Source: Chitinophagaceae bacterium (lineage in GTDB: Bacteria > Bacteroidota > Bacteroidia > Chitinophagales > Chitinophagaceae). From it: 5,638 bases of DNA. A program made the position numbers and the translations under genes. The DNA is taken from contig JALOMX010000161.1 of assembly GCA_025455245.1 (NCBI GenBank), positions 1-5,638 on the forward strand. The letters are read 5' to 3'. The notes under the pieces are model-generated. The model saw nothing but the letters and a program-made list of their open reading frames with translations, searched no databases and was not told where the DNA came from. Below are positions 1-5,638 of this stretch, one piece after another; within the stretch, counting starts at the first letter, position 1, and every line of letters begins with the position of its first letter.

Positions 1-423
1 CAGGGAGAAGCCCAAACCAATAACAAATAATGATGCCAGCACAGCACCAAATCCGCCAAAGTTGAATGAAAGCAACATAAATACAGCTCCTGCCACACTA
101 ATCAAAAGACCATAAACAATACCCATTTTCATGCCCCAATGGTTCATTACATCTACATTCCTGATTGCAGAAATGATAAATAAGACCAATGCCCCAATAT
201 AATAAGCGCCATAAAAAGCAAAATCAATCAACTGGCTCTGAAACTGGTCGAGTTGAAAATATGTTTTGCAGAAGGGGATGAAAATTCCGTTTCCTGCTGC
301 TATAAAGCCCCAGAAAAAAAATACGGTTACAAGTGTACCAAGGGCACCGTAATTGGTAGGAATTCCGGAACCTTTTAGTCCATCGGGTCCGGAAGATTTG
401 TTGGTGGTTGTAATGGCTGGCAT
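1..423 (-). CDS. FHS/FucP-like MFS sugar permease, N-terminal part (partial)
   Basis: The minus strand is open from an ATG at 421-423 to the window edge, giving 141 residues of an integral membrane protein that continues beyond base 1. After a polar N-terminus of about 25 residues come hydrophobic segments at roughly 27-48, 65-88, 101-120 and 124-141, fitting TM1-TM4 of a 12-TM major facilitator. The first helix carries FFFWGFIAAGNGIFIP, which resembles the FF-WG...N...P signature of the FHS family (fucose FucP, glucose/galactose GluP). The following QLIDFAFYGAYYIGAL also matches that family. Such proteins are normally about 400-450 residues, so roughly a third is visible. The family role is inner-membrane H+-coupled uptake of a monosaccharide; the substrate cannot be read here. 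The start is secure because an in-frame stop lies three codons upstream (430-432). The gene diverges from glgA. No break is seen in the visible part. Confidence 0.85.
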   Translation of the reverse strand, partial: MPAITTTNKSSGPDGLKGSGIPTNYGALGTLVTVFFFWGFIAAGNGIFIPFCKTYFQLDQFQSQLIDFAFYGAYYIGALVLFIISAIRNVDVMNHWGMKMGIVYGLLISVAGAVFMLLSFNFGGFGAVLASLFVIGLGFSL

Positions 424-453
424 ATCTGTTTAATAATCATTAAGTAATAGGGG

Positions 454-461
454 TAAAAGTA
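454..461 (-). promoter_or_regulatory. Candidate -7 box for the FHS permease
   Basis: Read on the minus strand, this octamer is TACTTTTA, a 7/8 match to the Bacteroidota sigma-ABfr -7 consensus TAnnTTTG. It lies about 30 bases upstream of the permease ATG, a reasonable distance. I see no clear TTG -33 element at the right spacing, and such matches are common by chance in AT-rich DNA, so this is only a candidate. Confidence 0.22.
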
Positions 462-520
462 ACAGGTTTTGAATAAGAGAAAAATTTTTTCCGAATTCAT
501 GACCTTTCATAAATACTACC

Positions 521-528
521 TACTTTTC
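521..528 (+). promoter_or_regulatory. Candidate -7 box for the glgA-glgC transcript
   Basis: TACTTTTC is a 7/8 match to the Bacteroidota -7 consensus TAnnTTTG and lies 25 bases before the glgA ATG. No convincing -33 TTG is seen about 20 bases upstream. The match is weak, and the call rests mainly on its place in a divergent intergenic region where a rightward promoter is expected. Confidence 0.2.
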
Positions 529-553
529 CAACCTGAAATCTGATTAATAAAGG

Positions 554-1969
554 ATGGAAATAATTCACATAAGCGCTGAATGTTATCCGGTCGCAAAGGC
601 CGGCGGATTAGGTGATGTAGTGGGGGCCTTACCTAAATATCAAAACAGGATAGGCCATATTGCCAAAGTGGTAATGCCCATGTACCGGACTAAATTCCTC
701 TATAACAATGACTGGGAACTGGTACATGAAGGCGGCACCTACCTTGGCAGCAACTGGTTTCGTTATGCCGTGATCAAAGAAAAATCCAACAAACTCGGTT
801 TTGACCTTTACCTCGTTGATATAAACGGGTTGCTTGACCGCGAACAGGTTTATGGGTATGATGATGACACCGAAAGATTTGTTTCTTTTCAGATTGCCGT
901 TCTCGACTGGTTAAATTCCTGGCAACATAAACCTGACGTAATACATTGCCATGATCACCATACGGGCCTCATTCCATTTATGATGAAGTATTGCTATGGT
1001 TATCAATCCCTGGCCACCATAAGAACCATTATTACCATTCACAACGCCCAGTATCAGGGCTGGATGGGTTGGGAAAAAAGCCATTACATCCCATGGTACG
1101 ATGACTGGAAAACCGGTTTGCTCGATTGGGGCGGTTCCATCAATCCCCTGGCAAGCGCTATAAAATGTGCAGACAGGGTTACCACGGTAAGCCCAAGCTA
1201 TCTTGAAGAACTGATGAACAGTGCCAATGGGCTGGAAAATCTCTTTGAATTTGAAAGAGGAAAGTGCTTTGGCATTTTAAATGGAATTGATAACGAGGTT
1301 TGGGATCCTGAAACAGACACCTATCTTGTTTCGAATTATAATGCGGAAACAGTAGAAGCCGGTAAGGAAGAGAACAAAGAGCATATCTGCAGGCAATTTA
1401 ACCTCGACCCGCAATGGCCATTGTTTATCTTTATTGGAAGGCTTGTAGGAGAAAAGGCTGCTGAAATCCTTCCCGATGTAATTGGCAATGGGGTTGAGCG
1501 CCATGAAGGACGGATAAACTTCCTTGTATTGGGAAGCGGCCACAAACATCTCGAAGCAGAACTTTTACGACTCGAAGCGATTGTCGGGAAAAACTTCAGT
1601 TGTTATATCGGGTATAATGAAGAATTGGCACACAGGCTTTATGCCGCCGCCGATTTTTTGTTGATGCCAAGCCTTGTAGAACCCTGCGGACTGAACCAAA
1701 TGTATGCCCTTCGATATGGAACGGTACCAATGGTACGTAATACAGGCGGTTTGCGCGACACTGTTATTGATATTGCCAATGTGGATGGCAAAGGCTATGG
1801 TTTAATCTTTAATCATGCAGAGGCTTGGGATGTACTCTCAAGTATCGACCGTGCCATGGGATGGTATTTTGAACAACCGGGCATACTGGACGGAGCAAGA
1901 AAAAAAATGATGGCCATTGATAACAGTTGGGAAAACAGTGCACATCATTATATTTCAATTTATCAGTAA
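554..1969 (+). CDS. glgA: Glycogen synthase, GT5 family (ADP-glucose type)
   Basis: This 471-residue cytoplasmic GT-B glycosyltransferase should transfer glucose from ADP-glucose to the non-reducing end of an alpha-1,4-glucan. Its length is close to E. coli GlgA (477). The N-terminal half opens with MEIIHISAECYPVAKAGGLG, containing the KxGGL nucleotide-sugar motif with K15. It also has CHDHHTGL at 132-139 and TIHNAQYQG at 161-169. The C-terminal half has NGID at 243-246, the GRLVGEK phosphate-binding segment with R296 and K301, the EPCGLNQ catalytic motif with E376, then YGTVP (388-392) and TGGL (397-400). All main GT5 catalytic landmarks are therefore present. The residue after K301 is Ala, where classical enzymes usually read QKG. 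The start is fixed by an in-frame TAA at 548-550, two codons upstream; AAGG directly abuts the ATG, too close for a normal Shine-Dalgarno. ADP-glucose as donor is inferred from the adjacent glgC. Probably co-transcribed with it. Confidence 0.95.
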   Translation: MEIIHISAECYPVAKAGGLGDVVGALPKYQNRIGHIAKVVMPMYRTKFLYNNDWELVHEGGTYLGSNWFRYAVIKEKSNKLGFDLYLVDINGLLDREQVYGYDDDTERFVSFQIAVLDWLNSWQHKPDVIHCHDHHTGLIPFMMKYCYGYQSLATIRTIITIHNAQYQGWMGWEKSHYIPWYDDWKTGLLDWGGSINPLASAIKCADRVTTVSPSYLEELMNSANGLENLFEFERGKCFGILNGIDNEVWDPETDTYLVSNYNAETVEAGKEENKEHICRQFNLDPQWPLFIFIGRLVGEKAAEILPDVIGNGVERHEGRINFLVLGSGHKHLEAELLRLEAIVGKNFSCYIGYNEELAHRLYAAADFLLMPSLVEPCGLNQMYALRYGTVPMVRNTGGLRDTVIDIANVDGKGYGLIFNHAEAWDVLSSIDRAMGWYFEQPGILDGARKKMMAIDNSWENSAHHYISIYQ

Positions 1970-2020
1970 TTTTTTTAATATCTTTAACCATATTTACTAA
2001 CTACAAAATTCGAAATACCT

Positions 2021-3295
2021 ATGGCACATTCAACGATTGCCGTTATACTCGGAGGTGGCGCCGGCACCCGTCTGTATCCGCTTACCGCAAGCCGTAGCAA
2101 ACCGGCTGTTCCTATTGCAGGTAAATACCGTTTGGTTGATATCCCCATCAGCAACTGTATCAACAGTAACATCAAACGCATGTGGGTACTTACCCAATTC
2201 AACAGCGCATCGCTCAATAAACACATTAAAAACACCTATCAGTTCAGTGCATTCAGTACAGGGTTTGTTGATATCCTGGCAGCAGAACAAACACCCGACA
2301 ACCCAAGCTGGTTTCAGGGTACGGCTGATGCTGTAAGACAATGTCTGCGCCACATTGAACAGCACGAATGCGACTACATTTTAATTCTGAGCGGGGATCA
2401 GCTTTACCAGATGGACTTCCAGGAAATGATCGACAAACACAGAAACACTGGCGCAGATATTTCTATTGCCACCATACCCGTTCCGGAAAGGGAAGCCTCT
2501 GAATTTGGTATCATGAAAGTGGGCGAAGACGGCCTGATTAACTCCTTTATCGAAAAACCCAAACGTGATGTTCTTCATGAATGGGTAAGTGATACAGGCC
2601 CCGACATGCAGCAACAGGGAAGGCATTACCTGGCAAGCATGGGTATTTATATTTTCAACCGTAAGCTCCTGTTCGATCTTCTGTTGGAAGAATATAAAGA
2701 CAGTACGGATTTCGGCAAAGAGATCATGCCCAATTCTATTGAAAAGTACAAGGTAAGCAGCTACCAATATGACGGATACTGGACGGATATTGGAAACATC
2801 TATTCTTTCTTTGAAGCAAACCTTGCCCTTACGGAAGACATACCTCAATTCAATCTTTTCGACAGGGAAAAAACCATTTATACCCGGGCACGCATGCTGC
2901 CCCCTGCCAAAATAAGCGGTACCACACTGGAACATACCATTATTGCCGAAGCAAGCATCATTAATGCAAGCCGGATTGAAAAAAGCGTCATAGGTATCCG
3001 AAGCCGCATTGGCCACGGAACCAATCTTGTTAGCTGCTATATGATGGGGGCCGACTATTTTGAAACAATTGAGCAAATGGCCGACGCCAAAGCAAAAGGA
3101 CTGCCAAAAATTGGTGTTGGAGAAAGATGTTACCTGAAAAACTGCATCATTGACAAGAACGTCCGCATTGGTGATGATGTAAGGATTATTGGTGGCGCTC
3201 ATCTTGAGCCTGCCGACCATCCGCTGTACACCATTAAGGACGGAATTGTTGTGATAAAAAAGAATGCTGTAGTGCCAAGCGGCTTCCAACTGTAA
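2021..3295 (+). CDS. glgC: Glucose-1-phosphate adenylyltransferase (ADP-glucose pyrophosphorylase)
   Basis: This 424-residue cytoplasmic enzyme makes ADP-glucose from ATP and glucose-1-phosphate, the committed step of bacterial glycogen synthesis, and so supplies the synthase encoded just upstream. Residues 11-27 hold the nucleotidyltransferase signature GGGAGTRLYPLTASRSK. Further landmarks are WFQGTADAVRQ (97-107), SGDQLYQMD (124-132, with D126 at the catalytic aspartate position), EFGIMKV (161-167), FIEKP with K179 at the glucose-1-phosphate-binding position, YLASMGIYIFN (203-213) and YWTDIG (253-258). The C-terminal part, from about 290, is a left-handed beta-helix domain used for oligomer contacts and allostery. 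Several stretches (NSASLNKHI, MGADYFET, IIDKN, DGIVVIKKNAVVPSG) look more like cyanobacterial and plant enzymes than E. coli GlgC. The ATG follows the glgA stop after 51 bp with no hairpin between them, so one transcript is likely. An in-frame TAA at 1985-1987 precedes it, with no other ATG in between. Confidence 0.96.
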   Translation: MAHSTIAVILGGGAGTRLYPLTASRSKPAVPIAGKYRLVDIPISNCINSNIKRMWVLTQFNSASLNKHIKNTYQFSAFSTGFVDILAAEQTPDNPSWFQGTADAVRQCLRHIEQHECDYILILSGDQLYQMDFQEMIDKHRNTGADISIATIPVPEREASEFGIMKVGEDGLINSFIEKPKRDVLHEWVSDTGPDMQQQGRHYLASMGIYIFNRKLLFDLLLEEYKDSTDFGKEIMPNSIEKYKVSSYQYDGYWTDIGNIYSFFEANLALTEDIPQFNLFDREKTIYTRARMLPPAKISGTTLEHTIIAEASIINASRIEKSVIGIRSRIGHGTNLVSCYMMGADYFETIEQMADAKAKGLPKIGVGERCYLKNCIIDKNVRIGDDVRIIGGAHLEPADHPLYTIKDGIVVIKKNAVVPSGFQL

Positions 3296-3297
3296 TC

Positions 3298-3367
3298 AAT
3301 TGAATTGACTGTTGAACCGTGATATCAAATATTTCACTGAAACAGCAAATATTTCATAATTGAATTG
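3298..3367. repeat. Short direct repeats downstream of glgC
   Basis: Two nested pairs of exact direct repeats lie here. AATTGAATTG occurs at 3298-3307 and 3358-3367, exactly 60 bp apart. Inside them, CAAATATTTCA occurs at 3326-3336 and 3346-3356, exactly 20 bp apart, and each copy contains the 8-bp palindrome AAATATTT. TTTCA-C-TGAAA (3332-3342) forms a further small inverted repeat. Both spacings are near whole numbers of DNA helical turns. The block lies before the terminator at 3391-3412, so it may belong to the glgC 3' untranslated region or may be an upstream control region for the transporter gene. It could also be chance in AT-rich DNA. Confidence 0.5.
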
Positions 3368-3380
3368 TAAACAACCAATA

Positions 3381-3398
3381 AACAGGTACTGAACAGGT
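3381..3398. repeat. AACAGGT direct repeat, 11-bp spacing
   Basis: AACAGGT occurs at 3381-3387 and 3392-3398, exactly 11 bp apart. Most of the second copy also forms the left arm of the terminator hairpin, so the first copy could pair alternatively with CCTGTT at 3400-3405, giving a larger loop. Confidence 0.5.
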
Positions 3399-3412
3399 GC
3401 CTGTTTTCTTTT
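3391..3412 (+). terminator. Intrinsic terminator after glgC
   Basis: GAACAG (3391-3396) pairs with CTGTTT (3401-3406), five Watson-Crick pairs plus one G-U, around the tetraloop GTGC (3397-3400). The run TTTTCTTTT spans 3404-3412. It sits 96 bases after the glgC stop in the same orientation, as expected for the end of a glgA-glgC transcript. The stem is short and only moderately GC-rich, so some read-through into the transporter gene is possible. Confidence 0.55.
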
Positions 3413-3504
3413 GGAGCCCATAATTATGTAAAAAATACACATTATTAAATTATTTCTTAATTTCGACCCCGGAAAAGGTAATTTAACCAGTAAAAACGAT
3501 TGCT

Positions 3505-4854
3505 ATGGCCTTTGCACCCGACAGTGTAAAATCAAACGGCGGCAGCCAGAAGCCGCTCCTCAACTTTTGGCAGATCTGGAACATCAGTTTCGGATTTTTA
3601 GGCGTACAGATTGGGTATTCGCTTCAGAATGCCAACACAAGCCGGATCCTTTCTGCCATTGGGGCCGACCCCCATCATTTAAGTTTATTCTGGCTTGCAG
3701 CACCGGTTGCGGGTCTGATCGTACAACCTATTGTAGGATTGAGCAGCGACAAAACCTGGACCAAACTCGGAAGGCGCATTCCCTTTATCCTTGGGGGTGC
3801 TTTTGTTTCGGCAGGTGCTATGTTTTTTATGCCCAACTCCGAACATTTTGCAGCATTACTGCCTCCGCTTTTCTTTGGGGCTACCATGCTGTTGCTGATG
3901 GATACTTCATTTAACGTAACCATGCAACCCTTCAGGGCGCTTGTGAGCGATATGGTACCGGATAGTCAGCGGAACAAAGGGTATTCCATTCAAAGCTTTC
4001 TTATCAATGCAGGGGCCGTTTTTGGTTCCTTGCTTCCTTTTATCCTGACAGGAATAGGCATAGCCAATGAACCCGCTCCGGGCAATAAAGTTGCCCCTAC
4101 CGTTATCTGGTCGTTTTATATCGGGGGCGCAGTTCTTTTACTCACGGTTCTCTGGACTTCCTTCAGGACAAAAGAATACCCTCCTGAAGAATACAAAAAG
4201 TACAATAATATCCCTGAAGACTCAGGGCCGAAAAAGAACTTTTGGCAACTTGTGTTAAGCATGCCCAAAACCATGATGCAACTGGCAGTTACCCAATTCT
4301 TTTCATGGTTTTCGCTGTTCCTGATGTGGGTTTACACCACAAATGCCATTGCAGGAAAAATATGGAATACCACGGATGCCACTTCAAAGGAGTATAACGA
4401 AGCGGGAAACTGGACCGGGGTGATTTTTGCCGCGTATAGTTTGTTTGCAGCCCTGTACTCACTTGTGTTGCCAAAACTTGCAGGGCAATATGGAAGAAGG
4501 ACCACCTATGCACTTTCTTTGATTGCCGGTGGCATTGGTTTGATCTCCATGATGTTCATTACCAATAAGTATGCACTCTTTCTGCCCATGATTGGCATTG
4601 GAATGGCCTGGGCCGCCATTCTCGCTATGCCTTATGCCATCCTTTCTTCTTCACTTCCGCCGGAGCAAACAGGTGTGTATATGGGCATTTTCAATGCAAC
4701 CATCACCATTCCGCAAATCATTGCAGGCTTTTTCGGGGGTATGCTGTTGCTGGCATTGGGAGGCGAAGGCGTTTACATCATTGCACTTTCGGGAGCAAGT
4801 ATGGTATTGGCGGGCATTCTGGCAAAAGTGGTCATTACGACAGAAGGCCATTGA
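3505..4854 (+). CDS. MFS glucoside transporter, SLC45/sucrose-symporter-like
   Basis: This 449-residue polytopic inner-membrane protein has about 12 hydrophobic segments (near 24-44, 60-80, 93-110, 116-136, 162-186, 199-219, 259-281, 303-323, 333-352, 357-380, 390-415 and 422-443) and a charged central loop near 220-250. The loop between TM2 and TM3 carries SDKTWTKLGRR (81-91), matching the conserved SDR...GRR motif of sucrose and SLC45-type H+ symporters. The pseudo-repeat in the second half has GQYGRR (327-332). MPYAILSSSLPPEQTGVYMG (375-394), followed by N397 and PQI (403-405), also fits that group. Family knowledge suggests proton-coupled uptake of a disaccharide or other glucoside. Maltose or short maltodextrin is inferred only from the secreted GH13 gene downstream and the glycogen genes upstream. 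An in-frame TAA at 3484-3486 leaves this ATG as the first possible one. GPH-family permeases are the main alternative. No lesion is seen. Confidence 0.88.
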   Translation: MAFAPDSVKSNGGSQKPLLNFWQIWNISFGFLGVQIGYSLQNANTSRILSAIGADPHHLSLFWLAAPVAGLIVQPIVGLSSDKTWTKLGRRIPFILGGAFVSAGAMFFMPNSEHFAALLPPLFFGATMLLLMDTSFNVTMQPFRALVSDMVPDSQRNKGYSIQSFLINAGAVFGSLLPFILTGIGIANEPAPGNKVAPTVIWSFYIGGAVLLLTVLWTSFRTKEYPPEEYKKYNNIPEDSGPKKNFWQLVLSMPKTMMQLAVTQFFSWFSLFLMWVYTTNAIAGKIWNTTDATSKEYNEAGNWTGVIFAAYSLFAALYSLVLPKLAGQYGRRTTYALSLIAGGIGLISMMFITNKYALFLPMIGIGMAWAAILAMPYAILSSSLPPEQTGVYMGIFNATITIPQIIAGFFGGMLLLALGGEGVYIIALSGASMVLAGILAKVVITTEGH

Positions 4855-4880
4855 GAATAAGAAATAAAGAATAAATAATT

Positions 4881-4947
4881 AAAAATTACAAAGTGAGTTT
4901 ACACCGGAGAGGGAGCGCAATTCTCTGTTTATTGCTTTGTGATTTTT
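4881..4947 (+). other. Long stem-loop between transporter and GH13 gene (terminator or leader structure)
   Basis: AAAAATTACAAAG (4881-4893) pairs over its full 13 bases with CTTTGTGATTTTT (4935-4947), with a single U-G wobble. Three further pairs (U-G, G-U, A-U) can extend it inward to 16 bp. The 41-base loop contains a smaller possible hairpin, AGAG (4908-4911) with CTCT (4923-4926). The left arm begins with five A and the right arm ends with five T, the shape of a bidirectional intrinsic terminator, 26 bases after the transporter stop. However, the structure ends only 13 bases before the GH13 ATG, leaving no room for a promoter after it. It could therefore act in the leader of the GH13 gene, as an attenuator or translational control, or as an mRNA processing or stability element. 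Confidence 0.6.
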
Positions 4948-4960
4948 CAAAATAGCTTTT

Positions 4961-5638
4961 ATGAAGAACAATCAAATATTCCTGATAGTTTTAATTGTTT
5001 CGCTTTTCAGTATTCAGCTTTTTGCCCAAAAAAACAAGAAGGTATCTACCCCGCCTCAACCTGCTGCGACCTGCTACCCTACCCATTGGTGGCCGGGCAT
5101 GCAATGGAACAAGGTGCAGGTATTGGTGAAAGGAAAAACAGAAGGCTTTAACAGGCAGGAAGTAATGATTGAATATCCCGGAGTGAGTGTAGAAAAAGTT
5201 ACGCCTCTTGAAAATTCAATGTATTACGCCATTGACCTGAGCATAGCCCCCGACGCCAAACCGGGCACCGTTGTGTTTAATTTTATACAACCGGCATCGG
5301 GTAAGAAAAAAACGATCACCACCCCTGTAGAATGGCCGCTGAAACCGCGCAGGCAGGGAAAAGGCACCCAATATGCACAGGGCATTACCAGTGCCGACCT
5401 GATGTACCTGATCATGCCGGACCGCTTTGCAAACGGTGATACCACCAACGACCGCATTGCAGGCATGCTCGACCAATCGCTTAACCGCGATACGGTTTTC
5501 AACCGCCATGGCGGCGACATTCAGGGCATTATTGACCATCTGGATTATTTTGAAAAAATGGGCATTACCGCACTGTGGCTAAACCCGGTGATAGAAAACG
5601 ACCGTCCGCACAGAACAGAGCACGGATATGCTTTTACC
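4961..5638 (+). CDS. Secreted GH13 alpha-glucan hydrolase, cyclomaltodextrinase/neopullulanase-like (partial)
   Basis: The frame is open from 4961 to the window edge, giving the first 226 residues. Residues 1-22 look like a Sec signal peptide: KNN near the start, a hydrophobic core (IFLIVLIVSLFSI) and probable cleavage after LFA at 22. No lipobox cysteine is present, so the mature protein is probably periplasmic. THWWPGM (41-47) and the following beta-rich stretch to about 125 fit the N-terminal domain of cyclomaltodextrinase/neopullulanase enzymes, including SusA of Bacteroides. The GH13 barrel starts near 146 with LMYLIMPDRFANGD (147-160), then HGGDIQGI (183-190) and GITALWLNPV (201-210), an early conserved strand. 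The catalytic Asp/Glu/Asp regions lie beyond the window, so activity cannot be judged. Expected role: cleavage of alpha-1,4 bonds in maltodextrins, pullulan or cyclodextrins, feeding the transporter upstream. An in-frame TGA at 4940-4942 precedes this ATG. A 70-codon frame at 4939-5151 here is a shadow. Confidence 0.9.
   Translation, partial: MKNNQIFLIVLIVSLFSIQLFAQKNKKVSTPPQPAATCYPTHWWPGMQWNKVQVLVKGKTEGFNRQEVMIEYPGVSVEKVTPLENSMYYAIDLSIAPDAKPGTVVFNFIQPASGKKKTITTPVEWPLKPRRQGKGTQYAQGITSADLMYLIMPDRFANGDTTNDRIAGMLDQSLNRDTVFNRHGGDIQGIIDHLDYFEKMGITALWLNPVIENDRPHRTEHGYAFT

Noticed and set aside
1970..2020. Possible separate promoter or terminator between glgA and glgC (T-run at 1970-1977 and TATCTTTA at 1979-1986)
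   Set aside because: The T-run has no hairpin before it, and the TATCTTTA match to the -7 box has no -33 partner; a shared transcript is the simpler reading.
2381..3289. A 302-codon open frame on the minus strand, antisense to glgC
   Set aside because: It lies wholly opposite a clearly conserved GlgC coding sequence. Its translation shows no recognisable domain, and glgC codon bias explains the lack of stops.
3296..3504. CRISPR-like or mobile-element remnant suggested by the short repeats
   Set aside because: The repeats are only 10-11 bases, two copies each, with no regular spacer array, no terminal inverted repeats, no transposase fragment and no target duplication.
4939..5151. A 70-codon plus-strand frame overlapping the start of the GH13 gene
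   Set aside because: It is out of frame with the GH13 sequence, which has a signal peptide and conserved motifs; the 70-codon product has neither.
5216..5539. Two overlapping minus-strand frames of about 100 codons opposite the GH13 gene
   Set aside because: Both are antisense shadows of conserved GH13 sequence and encode no recognisable protein.
1..5638. tRNA, rRNA, riboswitch or phage/defence genes
   Set aside because: The window is almost filled by five metabolic genes. The gaps (130, 51, 209 and 106 bp) show no cloverleaf or known riboswitch core that I can recognise.

Overview
The window most likely comes from a member of the Bacteroidota, probably near the Chitinophagia/Sphingobacteriia. 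The evidence is the protein sequences (a glycogen synthase of the form common in that phylum, an SLC45-like sugar transporter beside a secreted neopullulanase-like GH13 enzyme, and an FHS-type sugar transporter), moderate G+C, and AT-rich leaders without Shine-Dalgarno sequences at normal spacing. This placement comes from memory of these families, not from a search.

Layout: (1) 1-423, minus strand: N-terminal 141 residues of an FHS/FucP-like MFS sugar permease, cut by the window edge. (2) 424-553: divergent intergenic region with weak matches to the Bacteroidota -7 box on each strand. (3) 554-1969, plus: GT5 glycogen synthase (glgA). (4) 2021-3295, plus: glucose-1-phosphate adenylyltransferase (glgC), 51 bp downstream and probably in the same transcript. 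(5) 3296-3504: 209 bp of non-coding sequence with spaced short direct repeats and a small intrinsic terminator. (6) 3505-4854, plus: 12-TM MFS transporter of the glucoside/sucrose (SLC45-like) type. (7) 4855-4960: a long stem-loop. (8) 4961-5638, plus: the start of a secreted GH13 alpha-glucan hydrolase of the cyclomaltodextrinase/neopullulanase (SusA-like) type, cut by the window edge.

Together the genes form a small alpha-glucan locus. The secreted GH13 enzyme would trim maltodextrins in the periplasm, and the SLC45-like permease would carry short glucosides across the inner membrane. GlgC and GlgA would turn surplus glucose-1-phosphate into ADP-glucose and then glycogen. The FHS permease is another sugar-uptake route, divergently transcribed. 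No branching enzyme, debranching enzyme, phosphorylase, SusC/SusD pair or regulator lies in the window.

This is mostly ordinary metabolic sequence, and I see no evidence for a new defence, mobile or RNA-guided system. The most interesting non-coding items are the long stem-loop just before the GH13 start codon and the phased short repeats after glgC.
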